Origin: Gordonia sp. SID5947
Lineage (GTDB): Bacteria; Actinomycetota; Actinomycetes; Mycobacteriales; Mycobacteriaceae
Reading direction: 5' to 3'
Assembly (NCBI RefSeq): GCF_009862785.1
Contig: NZ_WWHU01000001.1
Location: 2,542,001-2,606,000, forward strand
Length of the DNA: 64,000 bases
Shown here: positions 36,014 to 44,832 of the stretch, in pieces
Layout: each line of letters begins with the position of its first letter
Position numbering within the stretch: position 1 is the stretch's first letter
The notes under the pieces: model-generated
The model's input: only the letters and a program-made list of their open reading frames with translations
What the model was told of the DNA's origin: nothing
The model's database searches: none
Position numbers and translations under genes: made by a program

Positions 36014-37269
36014 CCGCTCAGGAAGGCCTGTAGCGCAGCCGAATACATCGGCACGTCGTCGGCACCCATGAGTTCACGCGCGCTGTGCATGGCCAGCTGC
36101 GGCGCTCCGACGTCGATGGTGGTCAGCCCGGTGCGCGCGGCGGTGATGGGGCCGATCGTCGACCCGCACGGGAGGTCGGCCCGGTGGGTGTAGCGCTGCA
36201 TCGGCACTCCCGCCGAATCGCACGCGATCGCGAACACCGCCTCGCCCACCGCATCCGAGGCGTACCGCAGATTCTGGTTGACCTTGAGCACCGGACCCCC
36301 GTTGACCGAGATCCGGTGTGACGGCTCGTGCCGGTCCGGGTAGTTGGGGTGGGTGGCATGGGCCATGTCACCGGAGACGCAGACACTCGCCGCCATCGCT
36401 TGCAGGTAATCGCTTCGGGAACCGCCGCGCGCCAACGTGATCCGCTCGCAGATCGTCGCCAGGAAGTCGGAAGCGGCACCGCGCTCGGAGCCACTGCCGA
36501 CCTCCTCGTGGTCGAACAGTGCCACCATCCGGGTCTCGGTGGAGGACTCCGAGTCGAGCAGCGCACGCAATCCGGCATAACACGTGCCCTGGTTGTCGAG
36601 GCGCGGAGCACTGAGCAGCTCGTCGCGCGGGCCGATGAGCCGGGACGGCGTGACGTCGTGGGTCATCAACTCCCAGCCGAGCACCGACGACGGCTCGAGG
36701 CCCGCGTACGAGGCGACCCATTGCAGAACGTCGGGCACCTCCGCACTCACCGACCAGATCCCGTCCACATGCCGCTGCGGGTCGAGTGTGACCCCCTTGC
36801 GATCCTCGGATAGGTGGATCGCCAACTGCGGCACCCTGATCACGGGTTCGGTCACGTGCACCAGCACATGCTCGACGGCGGATCCGATGCGGTGCGCGAG
36901 CCGCCCCGACAACCCCAGGTCACGGTCCAGCCAGGAGTTCAGCCAGGCCCCGCCGTACGGCTCGAGCGGCACCATCCCGAGCCCGGCCGATTTCCGGTCC
37001 GGTCGCTGTTTGATGCGCAGATTCGGGCTGTCGGTGTGCCCGCCGACGATACGAAATGCATTGCCGTCGCCGCCGTCCCACGCGATGATGGAACCGCCAC
37101 GGATCACGTAGTTCCGGCCCGACGGGGCCGCCCACGGCTCGTGCTCGTGCAGTCGTGTGTACCCCGCGGCCTCCAATTCGGCTGCGACGGTGGCACACAC
37201 ATGGAACGGCGACGGCGAGGCGTCGATGAAGTCGCCGAGGCCCTCGGCGGTGGCAGTGGTCGTGATCAA
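36007..37269 (-). CDS. pepC: M18-family aminopeptidase
   Basis: A 420-residue di-zinc aminopeptidase (aspartyl aminopeptidase family M18). Metal-site motifs visible are [27 protein letters not shown] and the C-terminal Asp/His region (MHSARELMG). The TTG at 37269 is the likely start since AGGAGG stands six bases before it; a longer frame from 37350 would bypass this signal. The M. tuberculosis counterpart is PepC (Rv0800), located in the same purine-gene neighbourhood. Cytoplasmic peptide turnover. Confidence 0.9.
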   Translation of the reverse strand: MITTTATAEGLGDFIDASPSPFHVCATVAAELEAAGYTRLHEHEPWAAPSGRNYVIRGGSIIAWDGGDGNAFRIVGGHTDSPNLRIKQRPDRKSAGLGMVPLEPYGGAWLNSWLDRDLGLSGRLAHRIGSAVEHVLVHVTEPVIRVPQLAIHLSEDRKGVTLDPQRHVDGIWSVSAEVPDVLQWVASYAGLEPSSVLGWELMTHDVTPSRLIGPRDELLSAPRLDNQGTCYAGLRALLDSESSTETRMVALFDHEEVGSGSERGAASDFLATICERITLARGGSRSDYLQAMAASVCVSGDMAHATHPNYPDRHEPSHRISVNGGPVLKVNQNLRYASDAVGEAVFAIACDSAGVPMQRYTHRADLPCGSTIGPITAARTGLTTIDVGAPQLAMHSARELMGADDVPMYSAALQAFLSGQ

Positions 37270-37396
37270 CGGGCACCTCCTACAGATGCTGATGTCAGCG
37301 GCAGCCTGCGCCCACCGACCCGCGCTCGCAGACGCGGTGAGACGAGGCACGACCAGAGCGTGACGAGACCGATGCCCGTCACGACCAGGGAGGTCA

Positions 37397-38077
37397 TCAG
37401 GCGGCGGCGAGCACGGAATCGATCACCGAGTAGAAGAGCCCGAGGCCGTCGTCGCTGGGTCCGGTCAGCGCTTCGGTCGCATGTTCGGGGTGCGGCATGA
37501 GGCCCACGATGCGGCCGTCGGCGCTGGAGATCCCCGCGATGTCGAGCGCGGAGCCGTTGGGGTTGCCGCCCGAGTAGCTGAACACGATACGGCCCTCACC
37601 CTCGAGTTCCTCGAGCTTGCTCTGCGGTGCGACGAAGCGGCCTTCACCCGACTTGAGGGGAATCAGGATCTCCGCGCCCCGCTCGAAGCGGCTGGTCCAC
37701 GTCGTGGTGTTCGACTCGACCTTCAGCCATTCGTCGCGACAGATGAAATGCAGGCCCTCGTTGCGGGTGAGTGCTCCGGGCAGCAGACCCGCCTCGCAGA
37801 GCACCTGGAAACCGTTGCAGATCCCGAGGACCGGCATCCCCTTGGTGGCCGCCTCCACCACGGATCCCATCACCGGCGCAAAACGGGCGATGGCGCCGGC
37901 ACGCAGGTAGTCACCGTAGGAGAAGCCGCCGGGCACGATCACCGCGTCGACATTCTGCAGATCGGCGTCGCCATGCCACAGCTCCACCGGCTCGGCACCG
38001 GCCAGCCGTGCCGCACGCACCGCGTCGACATCGTCGAGCGTCCCGGGAAAGGTGATGACCCCGATTCGAGCAGTCAT
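37397..38077 (-). CDS. purQ: Phosphoribosylformylglycinamidine synthase glutaminase subunit
   Basis: A 226-residue class I glutamine amidotransferase subunit of FGAM synthase, which supplies ammonia to PurL in purine synthesis. Catalytic Cys in [10 protein letters not shown] and His/Glu in [13 protein letters not shown] are present. It starts 9 bases after purS. PurL is not within the window and must lie elsewhere. Confidence 0.97.
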   Translation of the reverse strand: MTARIGVITFPGTLDDVDAVRAARLAGAEPVELWHGDADLQNVDAVIVPGGFSYGDYLRAGAIARFAPVMGSVVEAATKGMPVLGICNGFQVLCEAGLLPGALTRNEGLHFICRDEWLKVESNTTTWTSRFERGAEILIPLKSGEGRFVAPQSKLEELEGEGRIVFSYSGGNPNGSALDIAGISSADGRIVGLMPHPEHATEALTGPSDDGLGLFYSVIDSVLAAA

Positions 38078-38086
38078 GAGTCGCCC

Positions 38087-38326
38087 TCAGTCCGTGACAC
38101 GCGAGACGTTGAAGTTCTCGATCACCGTGTTGGTGAGCAACTCCTCCGCGATGCGTTCGAGCGTCACATCGTCGACCGAGTCGTCGACCTCGAGTTCGAA
38201 TCGCTTGCCCTGCCGGACATCGGCGACCCCGGAGAATCCCAGCCGACCCAGAGCTCCCACGATCGCCTGCCCTTGCGGGTCGAGGATCTCGGCCTTCGGC
38301 ATCACATCGACCACCACTCGCGCCAT
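38087..38326 (-). CDS. purS: Phosphoribosylformylglycinamidine synthase subunit PurS
   Basis: A 79-residue structural subunit that links PurQ and PurL. The typical sequence VVVDVMPKAEILDPQGQAI and LGFSGVADVRQGK is clear. GGAGC precedes the ATG at 38326 chosen here; a longer frame would start without a signal. Operon with purQ. Confidence 0.95.
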   Translation of the reverse strand: MARVVVDVMPKAEILDPQGQAIVGALGRLGFSGVADVRQGKRFELEVDDSVDDVTLERIAEELLTNTVIENFNVSRVTD

Positions 38327-38432
38327 GGGCACTTGCTCCGTTCTCGCTGGTGCGCTATCAGCGATCACCTTACCGGGTGGACTGTGGCCACACGGCGTCC
38401 GCACCTGTGCCGACCGGGGTTACCGCAACCGG

Positions 38433-38518
38433 CGACCGGGCGCAGCTTCACGCCGACCGGGCGCAGTTCGACGTCGATCCGGCGCCGGCCTGGCCCGGTC
38501 GGCGGAACTCTGCGCCCG
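38433..38518. repeat. 13-bp repeats with 21-bp spacing between purS and gpx
   Basis: CGACCGGGCGCAG occurs at 38433 and 38454, 21 bases apart, and its complement core CTGCGCCCG at 38510-38518, giving a stem near the end of the downstream gpx transcript. The same 13-mer, in opposite orientation and again 21 bases apart, occurs at 41350 and 41371. Confidence 0.6.
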
Positions 38519-38533
38519 ATCGACGTCGTCAGG

Positions 38534-39016
38534 TCAGAGAGCCGCTTCGATGGCGGAGATCACCGCCGGGTCGTTCGGTTCGGTGCGGGGACGGAAGCGG
38601 TTGATCACGGTCCCGTCGGCGCCGACGAGGAACTTCTCGAAGTTCCACTGCACGTCGCCCGCCTCACCGTCGGCGTCGGCCGTCTTGGTCAGCTCCGCGT
38701 ACAGCGGGTGCTGGTCCTCACCCTTGACGTCGGCCTTCTCCAGGAGCGGAAAGGTGACGCCGTAGCTGGTGGAACAGAAGGTGGCGATCTCCTCGGCGGT
38801 ACCGGGCTCCTGGCCCATGAACTGGTTGCACGGCATGCCGACGACGGTCAGGCCGCGCTCCCCATAGGTCTTCGCGATCTCCTCGAGACCCGTGTATTGC
38901 GGGGTCAGGCCGCACTTGCTCGCGACGTTGACGACCAGCATCGGTCCGGGGAGGGCGGAGAGATCGAGCGCGCTGCCGTCGAGCGCCTTCACGGGAATGT
39001 CTTTGACGTTGCTCAT
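38534..39016 (-). CDS. Glutathione peroxidase family thiol peroxidase
   Basis: A 160-residue GPx/BtuE-type peroxidase. The catalytic Cys lies in NVASKCGLTPQY, with GMPCNQF carrying the Gln and a second Cys, and WNFEKFLV the Trp/Asn of the tetrad. Cys instead of selenocysteine and the absence of glutathione in actinobacteria suggest thioredoxin or mycothiol-linked reduction of hydroperoxides. The start has TAGCGT seven bases upstream; GAAGAG could also serve as a weak ribosome-binding site, so leaderless initiation is possible but unresolved. Confidence 0.92.
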   Translation of the reverse strand: MSNVKDIPVKALDGSALDLSALPGPMLVVNVASKCGLTPQYTGLEEIAKTYGERGLTVVGMPCNQFMGQEPGTAEEIATFCSTSYGVTFPLLEKADVKGEDQHPLYAELTKTADADGEAGDVQWNFEKFLVGADGTVINRFRPRTEPNDPAVISAIEAAL

Positions 39017-39116
39017 CTCTTCGACGCTATCGCAGCCCGGAGTCGGGAGGAGGCGATCGCCGGCGGTATGACCCCCGTCACTGCGAGACGGCCGCTATGT
39101 CCGATCTCACGGTTAC

Positions 39117-39168
39117 TTGCGTTTCCGAAATAGTTGCGTAGGCGTTAGTTTTATTTGCGTGGCCGAAA
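39117..39168. promoter_or_regulatory. Direct repeats TTGCGTNNCCGAAA at the MarR promoter
   Basis: TTGCGTTTCCGAAA (39117-39130) and TTGCGTGGCCGAAA (39155-39168) flank the region just before and across the MarR start codon (39159). They are candidate autoregulatory sites of the MarR/EmrB operon. Confidence 0.5.
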
Positions 39169-39728
39169 CACCGACACAGATCCGCGACTCGTCCCCCGCG
39201 CCCGCGGGGTCTGTCGACGTGGCCTGTGACATGCTGACCGGCTTCCTCGACCGGCTCGCGTGCATGGGCAAGGCACTCACCATGGACACACTCGCCGCGA
39301 CCGAGCTCACGTTCTCCCAACTGCGCGTCCTGTTCGCGTTGGGCGCACACGGTGACGGCGTCGAGTGCATGTCGGTCCACGAGATCGCCGATCAGGTCAA
39401 TCTGTCGCTCGCGGCCGCCGGCAGGACCGTCGACAAACTCGTCGGCGCCGGGCTCGTCGACCGTCGCGAAGACACTGCCGACCGGCGGGTCAAGCGGGTG
39501 TCGCTGACCGCCGACGGCCGGCAGATCGTCGACTCGCAGCTGAGCATCAAACAAGACCTCATCCGAGGCTTCGTCGACCGACTCCCCGAGCCGTTGCGCC
39601 GAGGCCTGTGTGGCGCCCTGAACCCCATCGTCGACAACGAGGTCGACTACTTCGCCGGGATCGGAGATCCGACTCCGGATTCCGCCCCCGCCCCCTCTCC
39701 GGACAGTTCACAGAAAGCCGACTCATGA
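39159..39728 (+). CDS. MarR-family regulator
   Basis: A 189-residue MarR protein with winged helix at about residues 55-125 (SVHEIADQVNLSLAAAGRTVDKLVGAGLVDRREDTADRRVKRVSL, split here for reading as HTH and wing). The GTG at 39159 begins VAETPTQ. Its stop overlaps the exporter start (ATGA). It probably represses the operon from the repeats that overlap its start. Confidence 0.87.
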   Translation: MAETPTQIRDSSPAPAGSVDVACDMLTGFLDRLACMGKALTMDTLAATELTFSQLRVLFALGAHGDGVECMSVHEIADQVNLSLAAAGRTVDKLVGAGLVDRREDTADRRVKRVSLTADGRQIVDSQLSIKQDLIRGFVDRLPEPLRRGLCGALNPIVDNEVDYFAGIGDPTPDSAPAPSPDSSQKADS

Positions 39729-41278
39729 CCTCATCGTCAACGCCCGCGCACGCGCACGCGGGCCCGCCGGACACCAAACTCGACCGGCACATCCTGATCG
39801 TCGCCGGCGTGGTCGTGCTCGGCGCGATCATGTCGATCCTCGACGTCACCGTGGTGTCGGTGGCGCAGAACACCTTCCAGCAGGAGTTCGGGACCGACGC
39901 CGCGGGAGCGGCCTGGACCATGACCGGCTACACGCTGGCCCTGGCCGCAGTGATCCCGCTGTCCAGCTGGGCCGCAGCACGTTTCGGCACCAAGAAGGTC
40001 TATCTCACCTCGTTGGTGCTGTTCGTGATCGGTTCGGCCCTGTGTGCCCTGGCCTGGAACATCGGTTCGCTGGTCGCGTTCCGTGTCGTCCAGGGTCTCG
40101 GCGGCGGCCTGCTGATGCCGATCGGCATGATGATCCTGACCAAGGCAGCCGGTCCCGAGCGGGTCGGTTCCGTGATGGCCGTGCTCGGTATCCCGATGCT
40201 CCTCGGCCCCATCGCCGGACCCATCCTGGGCGGCCTGCTCATCGAAAAGGCCTCGTGGCACTGGGTGTTCCTGATCAATGTGCCGATCGGCATCGTCGCG
40301 ATCATCTACTCGTGGTTCGCTCTGCGCAACGACGAGGAGACCTCGCGACCGTCCATCGACTTCGTCGGCCTCCTGCTGCTCTCCCCGGGTCTGGCGCTGT
40401 TCCTCTACGGCATCTCGTCGAGCAGTGAGGCAGGCACGTTCATCTCGGCGAAGGTCCTGGTACCGGCGATCATCGGCGCGATCCTGATCGCCGGGTTCAT
40501 CTGGCACGCGCTGCACAGCGACAAGCCGTTGCTGGACCTGCGCCTGTTCCGAAACCCCACGCTCACGATCGCCGTGATCTCGATGACGCTGTTCATGATC
40601 GCGTTCTTCGGTGCGTCACTCCTGTTCCCGCAGTACTTCATCGGGGTGCGCGGCGAGACGACCCTCTCCGCGGGTCTGTTGCTGGCTCCGCAGGGCATCG
40701 GCGCGATGTTGACCATGCCGATCGCAGGCCGGATGACCGACAAGATCGGTCCCGGAAAGTTCGTGCTCGCCGGCATCGTGCTGATGTTCCTGGGTATGGG
40801 AACCTTCGTGTTCGTCGGCGCCGAGACGTCGTACCTCATCCTGTGCGGCGCACTCTTCGTCCAGGGACTCGGCATGGGCATGACGATGATGCCGATCATG
40901 ACCGCCGCCCTGGCGACGCTGACCAACACTCAGGTGCCCGACGGCTCGACGCTGGTCAACGTGGTCCAGCAGACCGCCTCGTCGATCGGTTCGGCCGTCA
41001 TCGCGGTCATCCTGGCGACGAATCTCAAGAACGCACCGGAAGGCATGCTCGCCATCGTGTCGAACACCGCACCGGACAAGCTCCCCGCGGACGTGCCGGC
41101 CGCGGCGGTCCCGCCGTCGTTCTTCGAGTCCGCTGCGAACGCCTTCGGTTCGACGTTCGTCGTCGGGACGATCTTGATCGCGCTCACGCTGATCCCGGCG
41201 TTCTTCCTGCCCCGCAAGAAGATCGCGTCGCCGCTGACCGAAGAGGACATGGATCGCGCGCCGATCGTCATGCACTGA
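39725..41278 (+). CDS. DHA2-family EmrB-type drug exporter
   Basis: A 517-residue 14-helix major facilitator antiporter. It has LGAIMSILDVTVVSVAQNTF in helix 1, motif A around AARFGTKKVYL, and the helix-5 motif GIPMLLGPIAGPILGGLL. A His/Ala-rich N-terminal tail (HAHAG) precedes. Operon with the MarR regulator. M. tuberculosis also has an EmrB exporter (Rv0783c) between ptrB and purSQ, so this may be the orthologous position. Drug specificity unknown. Confidence 0.9.
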   Translation: MTSSSTPAHAHAGPPDTKLDRHILIVAGVVVLGAIMSILDVTVVSVAQNTFQQEFGTDAAGAAWTMTGYTLALAAVIPLSSWAAARFGTKKVYLTSLVLFVIGSALCALAWNIGSLVAFRVVQGLGGGLLMPIGMMILTKAAGPERVGSVMAVLGIPMLLGPIAGPILGGLLIEKASWHWVFLINVPIGIVAIIYSWFALRNDEETSRPSIDFVGLLLLSPGLALFLYGISSSSEAGTFISAKVLVPAIIGAILIAGFIWHALHSDKPLLDLRLFRNPTLTIAVISMTLFMIAFFGASLLFPQYFIGVRGETTLSAGLLLAPQGIGAMLTMPIAGRMTDKIGPGKFVLAGIVLMFLGMGTFVFVGAETSYLILCGALFVQGLGMGMTMMPIMTAALATLTNTQVPDGSTLVNVVQQTASSIGSAVIAVILATNLKNAPEGMLAIVSNTAPDKLPADVPAAAVPPSFFESAANAFGSTFVVGTILIALTLIPAFFLPRKKIASPLTEEDMDRAPIVMH

Positions 41279-41281
41279 CGC

Positions 41282-41383
41282 CGTCGAGCGGACACAGATT
41301 GTCGTCGAGCGGGCGCAACACTTCGGTGTTGCGCCCGCTCGACATTCATCTGCGCCCGGTCGACGGTATCCTGCGCCCGGTCG
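41282..41383. repeat. Degenerate 21-bp repeat units between emrB-like gene and ptrB
   Basis: CGTCGAGCGG recurs at 41282 and 41303 (21 bases apart) and CTGCGCCCGGTCG at 41350 and 41371 (again 21). The latter is the exact complement of the 13-mer at 38433 and 38454. The units surround the strong hairpin at 41304-41343. Confidence 0.6.
41304..41343. terminator. Perfect 18-bp hairpin with TTCG loop, bidirectional terminator
   Basis: GTCGAGCGGGCGCAACAC and GTGTTGCGCCCGCTCGAC pair perfectly around a TTCG tetraloop. It lies 25 bases after the EmrB-like stop and 52 bases after the ptrB stop on the other strand, so it can end both convergent transcripts. Confidence 0.75.
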
Positions 41384-41395
41384 GCGGGCCGCCGA

Positions 41396-43549
41396 CTAGT
41401 CCGCCGACGGGACGAAAGCGCCCGTCTGCTGGAGGATCCACGCCAACTCGAAGGCGACCTCTTCCCACTGCTTGTACCGGCCGCTGACGCCACCATGGCC
41501 TGCCGACATCTCGGTCTTGAGCAACACCAGGTTGTCGGAGGTGCTCAATTCCTGAAGACGGGCAACCCATTTCGCCGCCTCGGTGAACAGCACCCGGGTG
41601 TCGTTCAGCGAGGTGAGGGCCAGGATCGGCGGATACGCCTTGGCACCGACGTTCTCGTACGGCGAATAGGTCTTCATGTAGGCGTAGACATCCGGGTCGT
41701 GGAGCGGATCTCCCCACTCGTCCCATTCGATCACCGTGAGAGGTAGTGAGGGGTCGAGAATCGACGTCAGCGCGTCGACGAACGGCACCGATGCGAGAAT
41801 GCCGTTGAAGAGCTCCGGTGCCAGGTTCGCGACCGCCCCCATCAGGAGGCCGCCTGCCGAACCACCCTCGGCCACCATCTGTTTCGGCGTGGTCCAACCC
41901 TCGTCGACCAGATACCGTGCCGCATCGACGAAGTCGGTGAAGGTGTTCTTCTTGGTGAGCGTCTTGCCGTTGTCGTACCAATAGCGACCCATCTCGCCGC
42001 CCCCGCGGATGTGCGCGAGGACGAACACGACACCGCGGTCGAGCATCGACAGCCGGGACACCGAAAACGACGGATCGATGCTCATCTCGTACGACCCGTA
42101 GCCGTACAGCAGCAACGGCGCCGGCCGGTTCTCGTCGACGCCCTTGCGCCGCACGATCGACAGCGGGATCTTCGTCCCGTCGGCCGCGGTCGCCCACTCG
42201 CGCGACTGCACGTAATCTGCCGCGTCGTAACCGCCGAGAACCGGCTGCCGCTTCAACAGGGTCCGTTCCCCGGTGGCCACGTCGAGATCGAGCAACTCGG
42301 TCGGCTCGATGAAGCTCGCGTAGCCGATACGCAATTTCGGGGTGACCCATTCCGGGTTGCCGCCGAGTCCAGCAGAAGAGAGCTCCTGATCGAACACGAC
42401 CTCGTGGAAGTCTGCGGCATCCGGGATTCCGTCGATGTCGCGTAGATCGGCGATGGCCAGCTTCGGAAGTGCCGCGTATCGGTACGACAGCACCAGGTAG
42501 TCGCGGAACGCGTCGAGATCCTCGATCCGTCGCTCCGGATCGTGCGCTATCAGCTCGCGCCGGGCAGACGGGTCGTCGACCGGCGCGATGTCGATGGCGA
42601 AGTTCTCTGCCTTCACCCCGTCTCGAATGTCGTTGTGGACGATCACGTAGTGGTCTTCACCGGCGATCACGGCATGCTCGACGCTGTACTCGACTCCCTC
42701 GACCCGCGGTGCGACACTGCGGAACTCTCCGGTCGGATCGTCGGCGGGCAGCACGTACACCTCGGAGGTGATCTTGGAACCCACGCCGATCATCAGGTAC
42801 TTGTCGCTTCGCGTGGAACCCATACCCACCCAGAACCGTTCGTCCGGCTCGTGGAAGACCCGGACGTCGTCAGAACCCGCGCCCATGTCGTGGCGCCACA
42901 CCGTGTCCGGACGCCACGCCTCGTCGACAGTCTGATAGAAGACATGCTGGGCATCCGACGACCAGACCGCGCCGCCCGCGGTATCGGCGATCTGGTCGTC
43001 GAGGAGCTCGCCGGTACGAAGGTTCTTGAACCGCAAGAGGTATCGTTCGTCGCCGACGGTATCGGTGCTGTATGCCAGCCAGTCACCGTCGTCGCTGACG
43101 GAGAGTGCCCCGAGACTGAAGAAGTCGTGGCCCTCGGCCTCGACGTTGGCGTCGAGAAGTATCTCCTCACCGGGAAGCGCCGCATCCGCGACCACCTCCG
43201 GCGGGGTCCAGTCGTCGTCGGCCGAGATCGGGCACCGGCATCGGATCGCGTACTGCTTGCCCTCTTCGGTTCGGGCGTAGTACCAGTAGCGGCCACGACG
43301 ACTCGGCACCGACATGTCGGTTTCCTGTGTGCGACTCTTGATCTCGCCGAAGATCTGTTTACGCAATCCGTCGAGCTGCGCGGTGTGCGACTCGGTGAAC
43401 GCATTCTGCGCCTCGAGGTAGGCGATGACCTCGGGATCTTCCTTGTCCCGGAGCCATTCGTAATCGTCGACGAAGGTGTCACCATGGTGCACACGTTCGC
43501 TCGGTACCTTTTTGGCCACCGGGGCGGTGACGTCGGACTTCACCATCAT
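41396..43549 (-). CDS. ptrB: Oligopeptidase B (S9A prolyl oligopeptidase family)
   Basis: A 717-residue cytosolic serine peptidase that cuts after basic residues in short peptides. N-terminal propeller domain (about 75-430) and C-terminal alpha/beta hydrolase domain with the nucleophile in GGSAGGLLMG and the His in GHGGVSG. Start ATGATG follows GTAGGAG. It lies 3 bases after purC. In M. tuberculosis the corresponding gene is split (ptrBa/ptrBb, Rv0781-Rv0782); here it is intact. Confidence 0.95.
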   Translation of the reverse strand: MMVKSDVTAPVAKKVPSERVHHGDTFVDDYEWLRDKEDPEVIAYLEAQNAFTESHTAQLDGLRKQIFGEIKSRTQETDMSVPSRRGRYWYYARTEEGKQYAIRCRCPISADDDWTPPEVVADAALPGEEILLDANVEAEGHDFFSLGALSVSDDGDWLAYSTDTVGDERYLLRFKNLRTGELLDDQIADTAGGAVWSSDAQHVFYQTVDEAWRPDTVWRHDMGAGSDDVRVFHEPDERFWVGMGSTRSDKYLMIGVGSKITSEVYVLPADDPTGEFRSVAPRVEGVEYSVEHAVIAGEDHYVIVHNDIRDGVKAENFAIDIAPVDDPSARRELIAHDPERRIEDLDAFRDYLVLSYRYAALPKLAIADLRDIDGIPDAADFHEVVFDQELSSAGLGGNPEWVTPKLRIGYASFIEPTELLDLDVATGERTLLKRQPVLGGYDAADYVQSREWATAADGTKIPLSIVRRKGVDENRPAPLLLYGYGSYEMSIDPSFSVSRLSMLDRGVVFVLAHIRGGGEMGRYWYDNGKTLTKKNTFTDFVDAARYLVDEGWTTPKQMVAEGGSAGGLLMGAVANLAPELFNGILASVPFVDALTSILDPSLPLTVIEWDEWGDPLHDPDVYAYMKTYSPYENVGAKAYPPILALTSLNDTRVLFTEAAKWVARLQELSTSDNLVLLKTEMSAGHGGVSGRYKQWEEVAFELAWILQQTGAFVPSAD

Positions 43550-43552
43550 CTC

Positions 43553-44443
43553 CTACTCGTGATCCGGCCAGTCGGCGAAGGATCTCTGCGAAATCCACTC
43601 GTAGGCCTCGATATACCGTGTGCGGGTTCGATCCACCACTGATTCCGGCAATGACGGGGGTGGCTGGTCGGCCGCGCGATCCCAGCCGGAGTCCGGGCCC
43701 GTCAGCCAGTTCCGGACGATCTGCTTGTCGAAGCTCGGCTGTACCTCGCCGGGCCGGTAGGTCGCCGCCTCCCAGTAACGTGACGAATCCGGCGTCAGCA
43801 CTTCGTCGGCCAGCACGAGCTCGCCGTCGCCGCCCAGTCCGAACTCGAACTTGGTGTCGGCCAGGATGATCCCGCGCTCGGCAGCGATGGCAGAGCCACG
43901 TCGATAGATGTCGAGGGTCGTCGCACGCAGTTGCTCGGCGCGTTCGGCGCCTTCCTGCTCGACCACCCTCTCGAAGCTGATGTTCTCGTCGTGGTCGCCT
44001 TGGGCCGCCTTGGTTGCCGGCGTGAAGATCGGCTGGGGCAGCTCGCTGGCCTCGTCGAGACCTGCCGGGAGTTCCACCCCGCACACCGAGCCCGTCGCGC
44101 GGTAATCGAGCAGACCGGAACCGGTGAGGTATCCGCGAGCCACGCACTCGACCTGCACCATCGGCAGCTTGCGGACCACCATGGAGCGTCCCACGCACTC
44201 GGCCGGGATACGTTCGTCGGTCGGACCGCCGGCCAGGTGGTTGGCGACACCGAGCACGTCGAACCAGTAGAAGCTCATCGCGGTGAGGATGCGGCCCTTG
44301 TCCGGGATCGCCGGGCTCAGGATGTGGTCGTACGCCGAGATCCGGTCCGAGGCGACGAGGAGGAGGGTGTTCGCGTCGATCTCATAGATCTCGCGAACCT
44401 TCCCCGACGCCAGGTGGGTGTACGACTGCAGTTCAGGACGCAT
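43553..44443 (-). CDS. purC: SAICAR synthase
   Basis: A 296-residue phosphoribosylaminoimidazole-succinocarboxamide synthase, ATP-grasp-like, of purine synthesis. Landmarks are [38 protein letters not shown] and [10 protein letters not shown]. The ATG at 44443 has no Shine-Dalgarno sequence; TAGGGT lies seven bases upstream, so it is probably leaderless. Operon with ptrB. Confidence 0.97.
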   Translation of the reverse strand: MRPELQSYTHLASGKVREIYEIDANTLLLVASDRISAYDHILSPAIPDKGRILTAMSFYWFDVLGVANHLAGGPTDERIPAECVGRSMVVRKLPMVQVECVARGYLTGSGLLDYRATGSVCGVELPAGLDEASELPQPIFTPATKAAQGDHDENISFERVVEQEGAERAEQLRATTLDIYRRGSAIAAERGIILADTKFEFGLGGDGELVLADEVLTPDSSRYWEAATYRPGEVQPSFDKQIVRNWLTGPDSGWDRAADQPPPSLPESVVDRTRTRYIEAYEWISQRSFADWPDHE

Positions 44444-44450
44444 GGCTTCG

Positions 44451-44456
44451 ACCCTA
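44451..44456 (-). promoter_or_regulatory. -10 box of a leaderless promoter for purC
   Basis: TAGGGT, seven bases (CGAAGCC), then ATG on the minus strand. Confidence 0.65.
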
Positions 44457-44478
44457 GAGGTATGACATCCTGCATCGC

Positions 44479-44760
44479 ATGGCCGGTCCGCTGATCTCCA
44501 TCACCTACTGCACCCGATGCAACTGGTTGCTGCGGGCCTCGTGGATGGCGAGCGAACTGCTCAGCACATTCGGCACCGAGTTGGGTGCGGTGACCCTGGT
44601 CCCCGGCACCGGGGGTGTCTTCCACATCGAGGTCGACGGAGAGCAGGTCTGGGAACGTACACGCGACGGCGGGTTTCCCGATGTGGTGACGCTCAAGCGC
44701 CTCATCCGCGACACCGCACTGCCCGACTGGGATCTGGGGCACGCGGAGCGCCCTTCGTGA
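44479..44760 (+). CDS. SelW-like (Rdx family) thioredoxin-fold protein
   Basis: A 93-residue SelT/SelW/SelH-family protein. CTRC at residues 11-14 ([13 protein letters not shown]) is the CxxC redox pair, with Cys in place of selenocysteine; [17 protein letters not shown] is the conserved C-terminal region. Probably a small redox protein. It is divergent from purC (35-bp gap) and convergent with purB. The last residues and stop codon lie inside a REP-like repeat. Confidence 0.85.
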   Translation: MAGPLISITYCTRCNWLLRASWMASELLSTFGTELGAVTLVPGTGGVFHIEVDGEQVWERTRDGGFPDVVTLKRLIRDTALPDWDLGHAERPS

Positions 44761-44832
44761 CGGTCGCTTCGCTCCCTCCTCAGGGCACAGGGGACCGATC
44801 CCTGAGGTGCGAGCGAAGCGAGCCTCGAAGGG
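44751..44832. repeat. REP-like palindrome between SelW-like gene and purB
   Basis: Long imperfect stem: CCCTTCG (44751) pairs with CGAAGGG (44826-44832), then GCTTCGCTC with GAGCGAAGC and TCAGGG with CCCTGA toward the loop. It supplies the SelW-like stop codon, ends one base from the purB stop, and resembles the element at 24416-24503. Likely a bidirectional terminator. Confidence 0.65.

Noticed and set aside
38327..38533. Protein-coding gene in the purS-gpx gap
   Set aside because: Open frames here are short and run through the 13-bp repeats; there is no start signal or conserved sequence.
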